Part shown: positions 1-9,116 of the stretch, in pieces | How the letters are laid out: every line of letters starts with the position of its first letter | Position numbering within the stretch: the stretch's first letter is position 1 | DNA from: Kiritimatiellia bacterium | GTDB lineage: Bacteria; Verrucomicrobiota; Kiritimatiellia; RFP12; UBA1067 | Reading direction: 5' to 3' | Assembly (NCBI GenBank): GCA_024405255.1 | Contig: JAKSOY010000030.1 | Span: 1 to 26,102, forward strand | Length of the DNA: 26,102 nt | Notes under the pieces: generated by a model | Seen by the model: the letters and a program-made list of their open reading frames with translations, nothing else | Databases searched by the model: none | What the model was told of the DNA's origin: nothing | Program-made: the position numbers and the translations under genes

Positions 1-193
1 GCTTCCCCTCGAAAATCGCCTGCAGGGTCGAGAGCATGAGCGACTTCCCGAACCGCCGTGGACGCGAGATGAAGAACTGGCGTCCTTCCGTCTCCGCGAC
101 AAGCCGCCACAGAAGATCCGTCTTGTCGACATAGACATACCCCGCCTTGCGCAAGTTCTCGAACGTCGAGATGTCTGTTGTGATCTTTTCCAT
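1..193 (-). CDS. AAA-ATPase-like protein (PF09820 type), N-terminal part, runs off window
   Basis: The first 64 codons of a gene that continues beyond base 1. The protein starts MEKITTDISTFENLRKAG and carries the block VYVDKTDLLWRLV, then FISRPRRFGKSLMLSTLQAIFEGK. That order (YVDKT, then SRPRRFGKS as the P-loop, then LSTL..IFEGK) is the signature of the AAA-ATPase_like family, whose members usually end in a PD-(D/E)XK nuclease-like domain and are about 500-600 residues long. The biological role of the family is not settled; mobile or defence-related functions have been suggested. The start is ATG at 193. I see no Shine-Dalgarno sequence. A perfect TATAAT lies only 7 bases upstream of the ATG, which would give a very short or absent leader. 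The C-terminal nuclease domain is outside the window. Confidence 0.85.
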   Translation of the reverse strand, partial: MEKITTDISTFENLRKAGYVYVDKTDLLWRLVAETEGRQFFISRPRRFGKSLMLSTLQAIFEGK

Positions 194-200
194 GTCGCAC

Positions 201-206
201 ATTATA
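201..206 (-). promoter_or_regulatory. -10 box of the AAA-ATPase-like gene
   Basis: On the minus strand TATAAT is followed by GTGCGAC and then the ATG at 193. No convincing TTGACA lies 16-18 bases upstream. Transcription would begin about at the start codon, which suggests a leaderless or near-leaderless mRNA. This is an inference from spacing only. Confidence 0.4.
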
Positions 207-242
207 GCATAATCTCCCCTTTCCCGCACAGTTCTTTAAAGC

Positions 243-437
243 ATGAGCGGTAATGCCCAGGCACCACGGATCGTTCTTCATCCGCTTCCCCGCCTCTCTC
301 GCGCTTGCGGAACACCTCTTCGAAATTTCGGCAATAAGCGGCAGCTTCTCACGCGCCGCTTGACTCGGATCATTCATGCCATAGGCCGACTGGATATAGA
401 TTTTAGAGACACCATCTTCTTTCCTTTCAACACATCC
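243..437 (-). pseudogene. remnant of an AAA_14/DUF4143 ATPase C-terminus
   Basis: Minus-strand reading gives VERKEDGVSKIYIQSAY followed by GMNDPSQAAREKLPLI. This matches the usual near-C-terminal block of DUF4143 ATP-binding proteins (DF...ERK...YIQ.A....A..E..PL). An in-frame TAA (440-438) sits directly before the fragment. The expected ending (I.DSF.KIVI...) is not seen after PLI; the reading becomes low-quality (AEISKRCSAS). No ATPase domain lies upstream, because the giant gene's stop is only about 40 bases away. It is therefore a decayed fragment. It runs almost to the start of the AAA-ATPase-like gene, so two nuclease-ATPase families have occupied this spot. Confidence 0.6.
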
Positions 438-479
438 TTACATGTTTGAGGCGTCGCCGTATCTGTCTTCAATCTGCGA

Positions 480-3400
480 TTAGCGCAGGAAGAGCACGGT
501 GCCGTTCTTCGGATGGCCGTTCTTCAGGCAGAGCTTGCCGTTCCGGAGCACCGCCGTGAACTCGAAGTCGGTGCTGTCGCCATCGAAGTCCGTCCGCAAC
601 GCATCCGGAATCGGCGCTTCAACCTTGATACCGGCCACCGTCTCCGCCGTCAAGCCGAGCGGATTGGAGAGTTCGAAGTACTCGGTGGTCGGACGTTCCG
701 AGAACTCCACGTGGATCTTCTTGAGTCCCGCGAGGGTGTTCTCATCGGCATTTTCGAACACGAGCTTCTCCGTCACCGAACGATGGTCGGCCTTCACGCG
801 CCAGCAGTTGTCGTCGCCCGTGAAGCGGAACGCACCCGTAAGGGCACCCGCGCCGCCGATCGAACCGTAGATCGGGCAGTAGCGGCCAAGAAGATTGTTC
901 CCGGTCCACGGCAGGCCGTTGCGAAGTTCGGCGTTCGCCGCGATCGTCGACTCGCCGCCCAGACCCGGCTTCTCCGCCCGCTGCGCCAGCAGAGACTTCG
1001 TGGTGAAGGTGAGCGTGCGTTCGTCGAACGGCTGCTTCGCCGTGTCGCCCGGACGCTGCACCGCCACCGCCAAACCGCCGTTGATGGCCTTCGCATCTGG
1101 ACCGTAGCCGCCGCTACCGTCCTGTGCGCGGATTTCGAAGGAGTGCCAGCCCGCCTTGAGCGTGACCTTGTTCTGGCCGAGATTCTGCCAGCTCTCGCCA
1201 TTATCGACCGCGCGCTTGCCGTCGATGTTCACCTGGATGCGGTCGTCCCACGAGCAGTAGAACGTCCACTCGCCCTCATGCGCCTCGTCGACGAGGAACC
1301 CACCCGTCAGTCGGCATGCGCATGTCTGCTGGAAGCCCGCGACCTTCGTGTTGAGAAGGCCCTGCATCGAAACGTTCTCGCCATAGAGCGTCCAGTTGTT
1401 GTTCCCCGCAAGCGCCGCTTCGGAAGCAAAACTCGAACCAGGCGTGGTACGATAGGCCGTCACGCCATCGATGGTTGGCGACTGCGGCTTGACGCGCATG
1501 CGGAGGGTGGACGTATCGAAGATCTTGTAGTCCGCCGCCGCCGTCGACGTGACCTCGCCCTTACGCCAGCCCAGGCACTTGTCGTTCTGCCACATGTAGG
1601 TACCCTGCCCGCCCGTGCCGTCGTAGACGATCAGGGCGAAGTCGTGCCAGCCCGCACCGATTGTGGCGGTGTTGCGGTTGATCGAGTTCCAGGTGGCATG
1701 GTAGAACACACGGGAACCGTCGACCCACAGGCCGATGTAGTCGTCGTAGTTGCCTGCGAAGGTCCAGGTGCCGGCATCTTCTTCGGGCACGTAGAACTGT
1801 CCGCGCACCGCGAAGGAGCAGGTGTTCACCGGCGCACCGCTCGCATAGTAGCGATGCATCTTCTGGAAGTGCGAGGCAACGGACGGCATGGGACCGTTGT
1901 TGAGCACCACATTGGTGTAGGCCACATCAAAGCTCATCGGCAAATAGGCGAACTCGACTGCGCCCTCGCCGGAGATGCCCAAGTCGGCCGAGGTGCCTTC
2001 CTGGAGTTCGAGGCCGCCCGCGAAACCGGCGAAACCGGTGAGGTTCACCGTGGCGGCAGGTTCGGTGGCGACCGTCCACTTGCCGTGCACAATGCCTTGC
2101 CAATCCGGGTTGGTCGTGTAGGTGCCATTGCCGACGATCGTCACGTCGCTCGCACCGAAGTGCGGCGTGTAGGAATGGTCCACGGTGTGGCCGTTGAGGT
2201 CGAGCGTGAGCCCCTCGCCCTTCTCGCCGTCGAGCGCATTGCCCGTCGCCATCAAGAGGCCGTACTTGCGGACCGCGTGGTTCGCCGCCGCCACATAGTG
2301 GCCGCCCACCAGATCGACGTCGGTCTGGTCGTACCGAGTACGAACCGTCCAGAAACCGTTGGCGCCGAGGTTGAGGGTGCCGCCGTTCATCGTGAACCGT
2401 TCATCGGAGTTGGCATAGATGTAACTGGCGCGGTTACGCACGTCGATGCCGGTCACGTTGAAGACGCCGGAATTCAGGATCGTGTAGGCCCGCGGCGTGT
2501 CATACGCCGACTGGTAGTTGGTGGTACCGGTATTGTTGAGCGTACCGCCGTTGATGAGCACCGTGTGGATGTAGTCGGAGGCGCCGCTGTAGCGTCCGTT
2601 GCAGAAAGCGCCCGGAACGGTCAGCGTCGAACCCGGCAGCAACTCCAGCGTGGCGTTTTTCGAACTGGCGGACGTCGTCGCGATGTCAAGGGCCTGGGCG
2701 GTGAGATTCGCGCCGTCGGCCAGTCGCAGATAGCCGTAATTGCCACCGTCCGCAATGCTGAGGAGCGTCTTGACCGTCCAGTTGCCGGACGGCAGCGTGG
2801 TGATGCTGTCGGCGGTCGTGTTGTGGATGAAGACCTTGGCCGGCGCCGCTTCCGTGAATGCCGTCGGGATCGTGTCGCTCTTGCCGGTGTGGAAGTAGAT
2901 GTCGCCGGCCGTGATGCCGCTTGTATCGACCTTATCCGCATCCACGAGCGGGAATCCGTCGGCGTCGCCAAAGCCCCAGCGGAGAACACCGCCCGTCATC
3001 GTGAAGGCCATGTCCACCGGCGTCCAGTCGGTCTTGCCGCCAATCTTGAGCGTACCGCCCGTGACCGTGGGCTCGAGCGAACCGACGAACGCCGCAGGAC
3101 CGAGGTCGATTTCTCCGCCGCTCACCGCGATCGAACCATTGTTGGTGACCGCCGCGTCGAGGAACTTGTGGGTGCCGCCGGAAACCGTGAGCGCACCCTC
3201 GTTCAGGAACCAGTCCTTGAACGACAACGCCTTCTCGCCGCGCAGATCAAGCGACGCACCGTTCCGGATCGTCACGGGCTTGTCCTGCGTATTGGCGTCA
3301 GCCGACGACGCCTTGAGGCCCGCGCCTTCGCCAGTGACGACGATCGCCGCCTTCGTCTTCGCCGCATTCCAGTAATGGATGCGGGAGCCGGCCTTCATCT

Positions 3401-6400
3401 CGACGCCGCCGGGAACATTGAGGACGGTGTCGACTTCGTATCCCATCATGCCGCCTTCTTCCAGCACGATCTTGCCGATTTCGACATCGGTGTTGTTGAA
3501 GTTCAAACCGCAGTTGGTCGTCTCCTCGACGTGGTTCTTGACCCTGAGCGTGTCGTTCGAACCGCCCTTGAGCCAGGTACGGCCTTCGAACGTGGAATTG
3601 GACGCCTTGCGAAGGTCGATACGGCAGGTGCCGCCGATGGTGGCGTCGCCCTTGACCTGGACGCGGCCCAGCTGGAACTGCCAGAGTGCAGTGTAGATGC
3701 TGTGGTCGGTGATCGCGCCCTTGCCGTCCACACCCTCGCCGGTGATGGTCACGATGTGATCGTTCAACACGGCGCCGCGATTGGTGTCGCCGCTGGTCGG
3801 CACCTGCGTGTTGAGGTCGAGCGTCGCACCGGCCTCGATCGTGAGCGTCGCAGTATTGCCTCCCAGCACGTTACGCGCCGCCGCATCACCCAACACGAGC
3901 GTGCCGCTCTTGACCGTGAAATCTTCGGTGGTAAAGCCGCTGCCGTTGAGCGTGAGCGTGCCCGTGCCATCCTTGACCACCTTGTCGGCCAGGATCTTCG
4001 CGCCACGCAAGTCATAGTCCTTCGCACTGTTGAACGTGACCACGCCGCTCTTCACGTCTTCCGACGCAGTGACTGTGGTTTCGACGCCGCGGTCGGTGAA
4101 CCAGAGCGGCAAATTGGGCATGAACGCATACAACGTCTCGTCCGCACTGCCGTGCTGCCACCAGGATGTACCGGTGAAGTCGCCGCCCTTCCATTCGAGC
4201 GCGCCCTTGGCGGCGGAATCGGTGATACGCGCGATGACTTCGCCATCGTCGCCGAGCTCCACAACGCCCTGTGTCGTTTCACCCGCCGCACCCGTGAAGG
4301 CGATCGCGAGATGCGCCGCAGAACCCGCCGGCAGCTGCGAGGTGGAAAGCGTGTAGGCCGAACCCTGCGGCACGGACTGCGGCAGATCGAACTCGATCGT
4401 CGCCGTGCCCTCGCCCGGCACCGCCGCGAGCGCGCCTAGGAACGGCGCCGTACCCGAGGGCACGTCTTCGACCGTGGCGATCACGCGCGCACCCGCCTCC
4501 AGGGTGATCGTGTAGGTGGGCGTTTTGTCCGACGAGAGAATGAGCACGCCGCCGGCCTTGACGGTGATGGACCCGGTAAATTCGGTGTCGTTCGAAGCCG
4601 ATTCCGAGAGGTCGAACACCGCACCATCCTCGACGGTGAACGCGCCCTCGCCGGAAATCACGCCGGTGTTGATCACCGTGCCCGCCGCGATCGCGAGCGT
4701 CTTGCCCGCCGCCAGCTCGAGCGTGCCGGAGAAGTACGATTCATCTTCGGACCCGAGCGACGGCGTACCACCCGCCACGTCGACATGGACCACGCTCGGC
4801 ACGCCCGAAGCCGGCAGCGTAAAGCGTCCGTTGCCGTCCATCGTCACATACCAGCGGAAGGTGCCGATATTGCCCGACACGCTGTTGCGCCAGCCGAAGG
4901 CCCCCGGCGCGAACTCCGCCGTACCGCCCACGTTGACCGTGGAATTGACCATGTTCGTCATGTTCGCGGCCGACTGCCAGGCGTTCAGCTTGACGGTGAA
5001 CTTGCCGCCCGTCATCTCGATGTGCATCGGACGCGCGGGCGTCTCTGCCCCGGGATTGGCCGGATTGAAACCGGAATAGTCAAGTGAACCGCTCGGCGAC
5101 TGGACGAGTCCGCCCTCGATGACGAGGTGCGCACCCAGCACGTGCTGCGGCATCGGAACATTGTATTCACCGAAGCGGGTCATGCGCGCAAGCGTCAGCG
5201 TGCCGCCCTCCTTCACCGTCACCTTGGCATCGTAGTACTGGAAGAGTCCGTACTCCGCCGTCGACGTGACATCGCCGGAAATGACGATCGGCGTCACGGG
5301 ATAGGCATACGCGAGGACGTGCGAGCCGGCATATTCGGTGGTACCGTAGGCCGGCGCCACATTCTCGTAGGTGCTGCCGGTGACGATCGTGTAGTCGTCC
5401 TCTTCCGTGAAGAATCCGGTGGGGTTGTTCGCGGTGTCGTAATCGGCCTTGATCCATTCCTCGGAAAGGACCGTCTTCGTCAGACGGACCTCGTCGAGTC
5501 CGCCCAAGAGAGGATTGACGGTCGGAGTCGGATTCGGCGTACCGCCGAGCGCCAGCGGATCCGACTTCGTGACCGGACAGTAGTTGGCGCCGGTCGCCTT
5601 GGTCTTGTAGACGCCGTTGATGTACATGCGCGATTCCGGCGTCTCCAGCGTACCATCATAGATGACCGTGAAGTGCACCCATTCGTTCACCTGGTTGGGC
5701 GTGCCGGTACCTGTATACTGCGCGTCGTTGTTGCAGCCGGCGAGCAGCGAAGTGCCGGCCGTATCGCGCGAGGTGATTTCAAAACCGCCGGCAGAGCTCC
5801 ACGTCGACTTGCAGGAAATGATACGCATGTTGGAAGTGGCGGTGTTGATCTTGAACCAGCCCGAAACCGAGAGCTGCTTCGTATTCGCGTATGCCAGCCA
5901 CTTTGAATTGTTCGCCGTCTCGAGGTGGTTCGCGCCGGAGGCGTTGTAGAAACCGTTGCCGACCTTCGATTCGCGGATGGTCGGCGTACCGTACGCGGTC
6001 GTCGCGAGCGCGTTCGGCGAAGACTCCTTCCAGGTCGTGTCCGCAAAGTGCCACACGCCGAGGTAGTCGTCATTGAACGTCTTGGTGTCGCTCAACGCGG
6101 GCTTGCTGGCGGCGTCGCCCCAATGGACGACGATTTCGACGCCCGGGGTCAACGACGGCACGCGCACCCACACGAAGGAATCGCCGCCGGGAGTCCAGGA
6201 TTCGATCTCATGCGGGATGCGGTTGCCGTTCGCGTCGGAGAACCAGAGGTCGGAACCGTCCGCCGTCGATTCGGAGTAGCGGAAATTCTTCACGTGCGCA
6301 GGCAGCTTGATGAGCGCGGGGAACTGCGAAAGCGCGGTACTGCCCATATAGCCGCGGGCAAAAAGGTGGGCGCTTTTCGCACCGGCGACGGCGGGGACCT

Positions 6401-8993
6401 CGGTGACGGTCAGCTTAAGCGCACCGTTGGCCACCGAAAGCGCGGCAGTGTACTGTCCGGCGCGGTCGCCCTCAAGCGCCACTGCAAGGTGCGCGAGGTC
6501 GGCATCCGTCCAATCCGTACCGCCCAGCGTGTAGGTACCGGCGAGATTCGGAACCGCGGCGAACGCGAGCGTGGCCGTGCCATCCGTCGGAAGCGTCGGC
6601 TTGGCGGCGAATTCCGCAGTCAGGGGCAGAACCAGCTTCGCGCCGGCGGCGAGCTCGGTGTTCGCGAGCGTAACGGAGGCGGGCGCGGAAAGGTCGGCCG
6701 TCGTGTCGGCGCCGACGGAGAGCTGCGCGAGCGACAACGCCGTCGCGTTCTTGTAACTGAAGGTGCCGCCGCCGGTGATGGCGAGCGGAACGGTACCCGC
6801 ATTGAGCAAGCCGCTCATCGAAACGGCAGCAGGATTGCCGTCGGGAGTGGATGTGCGGAAGGTGACACCCGGGTCGCCTTCGTTCTGCGCGAGCGTAATC
6901 GCAGTCGGGATCGCAAGGATCGCCCCTTCCGGACCGATCGTCACGCCGCGCACGGTGATGGCGCTGCCGCCGAGCAGACGCGCGTTGAAGGAGCCAGTGC
7001 CATTCTGGGTGATCGGGTAGAGGTTGAGCGAAGTGGCCGCCGACGCATCGCCCGCCTTGACCGTACCGTCGATAAACATGTAGACGGCCGTCGTCGAATT
7101 GATGCCCGGCAAGTCGAGCGTGCCGTCCTCGTGCACGTAGACATAGGCATTCACGCCGATGGAGGACGTAGGCTGGTAGAAGTTCACGAACCGGGTCGTG
7201 CCGTTCTTGATGACCAAACGCCCGTCGTTACCCGGGAGCGGATTGCCGCCGAGTACGAAATCACCCTCCAGCATCGTGACCTGGCAGCGCTGTCCGCACT
7301 GGCTTTGAAGGAGGTCGTCGATGTAGGTGACACCGCCGGGCAACGTACGCAGCAGATAGAACGGCAGCTTGCCGTTGTCGCCATAGCCCTTGGAGGTCGC
7401 CCAGCCCGGCTTGCCATAACCCTGCTCGTCGTCGGTCTTCACATGGTAGCGGATATCGGCCTTGGCGATGTGCGTTTCGCCCGCGAACTGGATGTCGCCG
7501 GACCCGACGGGCTGGAACGTACCGCCCACCGAAAGATCCGTGAACGTGATCGGTCCCAGCGAATAGGGCTTGAAGTCCCCTTCGTAGACGAGCGGCGCGG
7601 TGAAGGTGAGCGCGCTCGTGGAGACGTTGAGCACTTCGGCGAAGGAGGCGGCGTTGCCGCTGATCGTGCGCGCGCCGGATTCGACGCCCATCGCGAGCGT
7701 GCCAAACGCGGTGCCGGCGGGGAAGTCGTTCTGCACCGTGCCCGTGCCGGTGACAAAGGAGAGTGGACGCTTCGCGGTGACCGCGCTGCCATCGAGCCAA
7801 TTGGCGGATGCGGAAAGCGCACCGTCGCCCGCCGTCCAGATGGCGGCATTGTCGTCATAGAGCGTATCGGCGGTGATCTGATGGAGACCATAGGCGGACA
7901 CATCGTTGCCGAGCGCCACAGTGGAGCCGTTCTGCGGGTTGATGTCGAAGTCGTTGCCCTGGGTGGCGTTGATGCCACCGGCGGCGGGCTGGCAATACTT
8001 GGCGTACAAGCCGCTGGCCACGATGTCGTTGCCGTTCTGGGAGAATTCGACCTTGACGACCTTATTGTAGGTTCCATCCTCCACCAGCTGCATCTGCATT
8101 GTGGCGCCCGTAGCGGAACGCGTCTCATAGAACGGCACCGTCCAGAATCGCTGGTTCGACACCGAAGACCCGCCCATGCGGGTACGGAAGCGAACGATGT
8201 CCCTGAGCTGCTGGTTCTTCCAGATGGTCTTGCCGTCCGTGGGGACGAAGCCACCGTAGACGGGCACTTGGGTGCGGCCTTCGCGAAGCGCGGCGATTTC
8301 TGCCGGCGTGAGGATGCGCTGGTAGAAGCGGAAATCGTCGATGGAGCAGCCGGTGCCCACGAGGAGACCCGAAGAACCAAGCCCGCCGTAGAGCGAGAAC
8401 CACTGCCAGTTCTGATTGCTCTTGGAATAGCTGGGATGCGGCAGCGTGGCGTCCATCTTCACGCCATCCACCCAAACCGAGACCGCACGGTCGGCCAGAT
8501 CGAAGCAGAAGGCGTAGTCGTGCCAGGCAGTGACGTTGTCCACGGGAATGTCGAGGCGGTGTTCGAAGGTGGCAAGGCCTTCGACAATCGCAAGGGTGAG
8601 CGTGTTCGCGTTTTTCGTGTAGAGCACCAGGCCGTGGTTGCCGGCTGTGGCGGTCCCGAGGCTCATGATGACACGATTGGCCTCTGCCACCGCCTGCGCG
8701 CGCAGCATGTAGGTCCAGCTGCCGTTTCCAAGCGCGAAAGACGCTCCATAGGGACAACCGCCACCAGTACAATTCAGGTAGCCGCCCACGCCGTTGTTGT
8801 GTTCGACCAGCGCGACATTGGTTCCCCCGTTGTTGGTAATGGTCAGGTTCGCCAAACCACTGGAACGATCCACCGCGTTGTTGTCGAATGCATACCAGTG
8901 AGTGGGATGCTCAAGCAGAATCGCCTCGCGGGAAGCATGCGCAACCAGGCCGACGGCAATCGCCGCCGACAGGAGCCCAAAAGTTCTTTTCAT
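480..8993 (-). CDS. giant secreted LamG/DUF2341/PA14/beta-helix protein (2837 aa), paralog 1
   Basis: Likely a surface-exposed or secreted glycan-binding or adhesive protein. A signal peptide (MKRTFGLLSAAIAVGLVAHA) is followed by: a LamG-type jelly roll at about 28-236 (begins HPTHWYAFD, ends DDFRFYQRILTPAEIAAL); a beta-rich region with the W.AG.G..S...NW motif; DUF2341 at about 875-960 (ALIKLP, DGSDLWFSDANGN, IVVHWGD); a second LamG at about 973-1190 (LGVWHF to GGLDEVRL); a long series of short beta-strand repeats, including a PATR-like unit near 1669-1703 (VKDGTGTLTLNGSGF); two PA14-like modules at about 2366-2474 and 2508-2648 (GTWTFAGNYDDYIGLWVDG; AGWHDF, AGWHSF); and a C-terminal domain at about 2700-2837 (CPIYG, FTGDDNCW) ending in TVLFLR. 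Start: ATG at 8993 with GAGG 8 bases upstream. No barrel, LPXTG or transmembrane anchor is visible. It is a full-length paralog of the gene at 13898-22561. Function and binding target are inferred. Confidence 0.85.
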   Translation of the reverse strand: MKRTFGLLSAAIAVGLVAHASREAILLEHPTHWYAFDNNAVDRSSGLANLTITNNGGTNVALVEHNNGVGGYLNCTGGGCPYGASFALGNGSWTYMLRAQAVAEANRVIMSLGTATAGNHGLVLYTKNANTLTLAIVEGLATFEHRLDIPVDNVTAWHDYAFCFDLADRAVSVWVDGVKMDATLPHPSYSKSNQNWQWFSLYGGLGSSGLLVGTGCSIDDFRFYQRILTPAEIAALREGRTQVPVYGGFVPTDGKTIWKNQQLRDIVRFRTRMGGSSVSNQRFWTVPFYETRSATGATMQMQLVEDGTYNKVVKVEFSQNGNDIVASGLYAKYCQPAAGGINATQGNDFDINPQNGSTVALGNDVSAYGLHQITADTLYDDNAAIWTAGDGALSASANWLDGSAVTAKRPLSFVTGTGTVQNDFPAGTAFGTLAMGVESGARTISGNAASFAEVLNVSTSALTFTAPLVYEGDFKPYSLGPITFTDLSVGGTFQPVGSGDIQFAGETHIAKADIRYHVKTDDEQGYGKPGWATSKGYGDNGKLPFYLLRTLPGGVTYIDDLLQSQCGQRCQVTMLEGDFVLGGNPLPGNDGRLVIKNGTTRFVNFYQPTSSIGVNAYVYVHEDGTLDLPGINSTTAVYMFIDGTVKAGDASAATSLNLYPITQNGTGSFNARLLGGSAITVRGVTIGPEGAILAIPTAITLAQNEGDPGVTFRTSTPDGNPAAVSMSGLLNAGTVPLAITGGGTFSYKNATALSLAQLSVGADTTADLSAPASVTLANTELAAGAKLVLPLTAEFAAKPTLPTDGTATLAFAAVPNLAGTYTLGGTDWTDADLAHLAVALEGDRAGQYTAALSVANGALKLTVTEVPAVAGAKSAHLFARGYMGSTALSQFPALIKLPAHVKNFRYSESTADGSDLWFSDANGNRIPHEIESWTPGGDSFVWVRVPSLTPGVEIVVHWGDAASKPALSDTKTFNDDYLGVWHFADTTWKESSPNALATTAYGTPTIRESKVGNGFYNASGANHLETANNSKWLAYANTKQLSVSGWFKINTATSNMRIISCKSTWSSAGGFEITSRDTAGTSLLAGCNNDAQYTGTGTPNQVNEWVHFTVIYDGTLETPESRMYINGVYKTKATGANYCPVTKSDPLALGGTPNPTPTVNPLLGGLDEVRLTKTVLSEEWIKADYDTANNPTGFFTEEDDYTIVTGSTYENVAPAYGTTEYAGSHVLAYAYPVTPIVISGDVTSTAEYGLFQYYDAKVTVKEGGTLTLARMTRFGEYNVPMPQHVLGAHLVIEGGLVQSPSGSLDYSGFNPANPGAETPARPMHIEMTGGKFTVKLNAWQSAANMTNMVNSTVNVGGTAEFAPGAFGWRNSVSGNIGTFRWYVTMDGNGRFTLPASGVPSVVHVDVAGGTPSLGSEDESYFSGTLELAAGKTLAIAAGTVINTGVISGEGAFTVEDGAVFDLSESASNDTEFTGSITVKAGGVLILSSDKTPTYTITLEAGARVIATVEDVPSGTAPFLGALAAVPGEGTATIEFDLPQSVPQGSAYTLSTSQLPAGSAAHLAIAFTGAAGETTQGVVELGDDGEVIARITDSAAKGALEWKGGDFTGTSWWQHGSADETLYAFMPNLPLWFTDRGVETTVTASEDVKSGVVTFNSAKDYDLRGAKILADKVVKDGTGTLTLNGSGFTTEDFTVKSGTLVLGDAAARNVLGGNTATLTIEAGATLDLNTQVPTSGDTNRGAVLNDHIVTITGEGVDGKGAITDHSIYTALWQFQLGRVQVKGDATIGGTCRIDLRKASNSTFEGRTWLKGGSNDTLRVKNHVEETTNCGLNFNNTDVEIGKIVLEEGGMMGYEVDTVLNVPGGVEMKAGSRIHYWNAAKTKAAIVVTGEGAGLKASSADANTQDKPVTIRNGASLDLRGEKALSFKDWFLNEGALTVSGGTHKFLDAAVTNNGSIAVSGGEIDLGPAAFVGSLEPTVTGGTLKIGGKTDWTPVDMAFTMTGGVLRWGFGDADGFPLVDADKVDTSGITAGDIYFHTGKSDTIPTAFTEAAPAKVFIHNTTADSITTLPSGNWTVKTLLSIADGGNYGYLRLADGANLTAQALDIATTSASSKNATLELLPGSTLTVPGAFCNGRYSGASDYIHTVLINGGTLNNTGTTNYQSAYDTPRAYTILNSGVFNVTGIDVRNRASYIYANSDERFTMNGGTLNLGANGFWTVRTRYDQTDVDLVGGHYVAAANHAVRKYGLLMATGNALDGEKGEGLTLDLNGHTVDHSYTPHFGASDVTIVGNGTYTTNPDWQGIVHGKWTVATEPAATVNLTGFAGFAGGLELQEGTSADLGISGEGAVEFAYLPMSFDVAYTNVVLNNGPMPSVASHFQKMHRYYASGAPVNTCSFAVRGQFYVPEEDAGTWTFAGNYDDYIGLWVDGSRVFYHATWNSINRNTATIGAGWHDFALIVYDGTGGQGTYMWQNDKCLGWRKGEVTSTAAADYKIFDTSTLRMRVKPQSPTIDGVTAYRTTPGSSFASEAALAGNNNWTLYGENVSMQGLLNTKVAGFQQTCACRLTGGFLVDEAHEGEWTFYCSWDDRIQVNIDGKRAVDNGESWQNLGQNKVTLKAGWHSFEIRAQDGSGGYGPDAKAINGGLAVAVQRPGDTAKQPFDERTLTFTTKSLLAQRAEKPGLGGESTIAANAELRNGLPWTGNNLLGRYCPIYGSIGGAGALTGAFRFTGDDNCWRVKADHRSVTEKLVFENADENTLAGLKKIHVEFSERPTTEYFELSNPLGLTAETVAGIKVEAPIPDALRTDFDGDSTDFEFTAVLRNGKLCLKNGHPKNGTVLFLR

Positions 8994-9012
8994 AACGTGT
9001 TCCTCATTTTTG

Positions 9013-9037
9013 GATGGGGCCGTTCTCCGACCCCATC
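9013..9037 (-). promoter_or_regulatory. 5'-UTR hairpin ahead of giant paralog 1
   Basis: A 25-base inverted repeat forms a 10-bp stem (GATGGGGTCG paired with CGGCCCCATC, one G-U pair) and a GAGAA loop. It lies between the predicted transcription start (about 9050) and the ribosome binding site. No U-run follows it, so it looks like an mRNA stabiliser or translational control element, not a terminator. A weaker GCCC/GGGC hairpin lies just upstream of it. Confidence 0.45.
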
Positions 9038-9056
9038 ACGCCCTACATCGGGCAAT

Positions 9057-9085
9057 ATGATAACAAACCCCTCGTGAAGTGTCAA
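9057..9085 (-). promoter_or_regulatory. sigma70-type promoter of giant paralog 1
   Basis: TTGACA (9085-9080), a 17-base spacer and TATCAT (9062-9057) on the minus strand, in the gap after the preceding gene's stop. The predicted start near 9050 gives a leader of about 55 bases that contains the 9013-9037 hairpin. The gene can therefore be transcribed independently of the two giant genes upstream. Confidence 0.7.
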
Positions 9086-9116
9086 ATGGCGCCCTTTTAC
9101 GGGCCCTTACGACCCC

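Noticed and set aside
243..449. A 68-codon plus-strand ORF
   Set aside because: The opposite strand carries a recognisable DUF4143 C-terminal block, so the plus-strand frame is a shadow.
513..4439. A 1308-codon open frame on the plus strand, antisense to giant paralog 1
   Set aside because: Arg/His/Val-rich translation with no domains or ribosome site. It is a by-product of GC-rich codon usage in the real minus-strand gene, whose translation has clear LamG, DUF2341 and PA14 motifs.
5925..9077. A 1050-codon plus-strand open frame
   Set aside because: Antisense shadow of the same giant gene; it runs across that gene's start, ribosome site and promoter.
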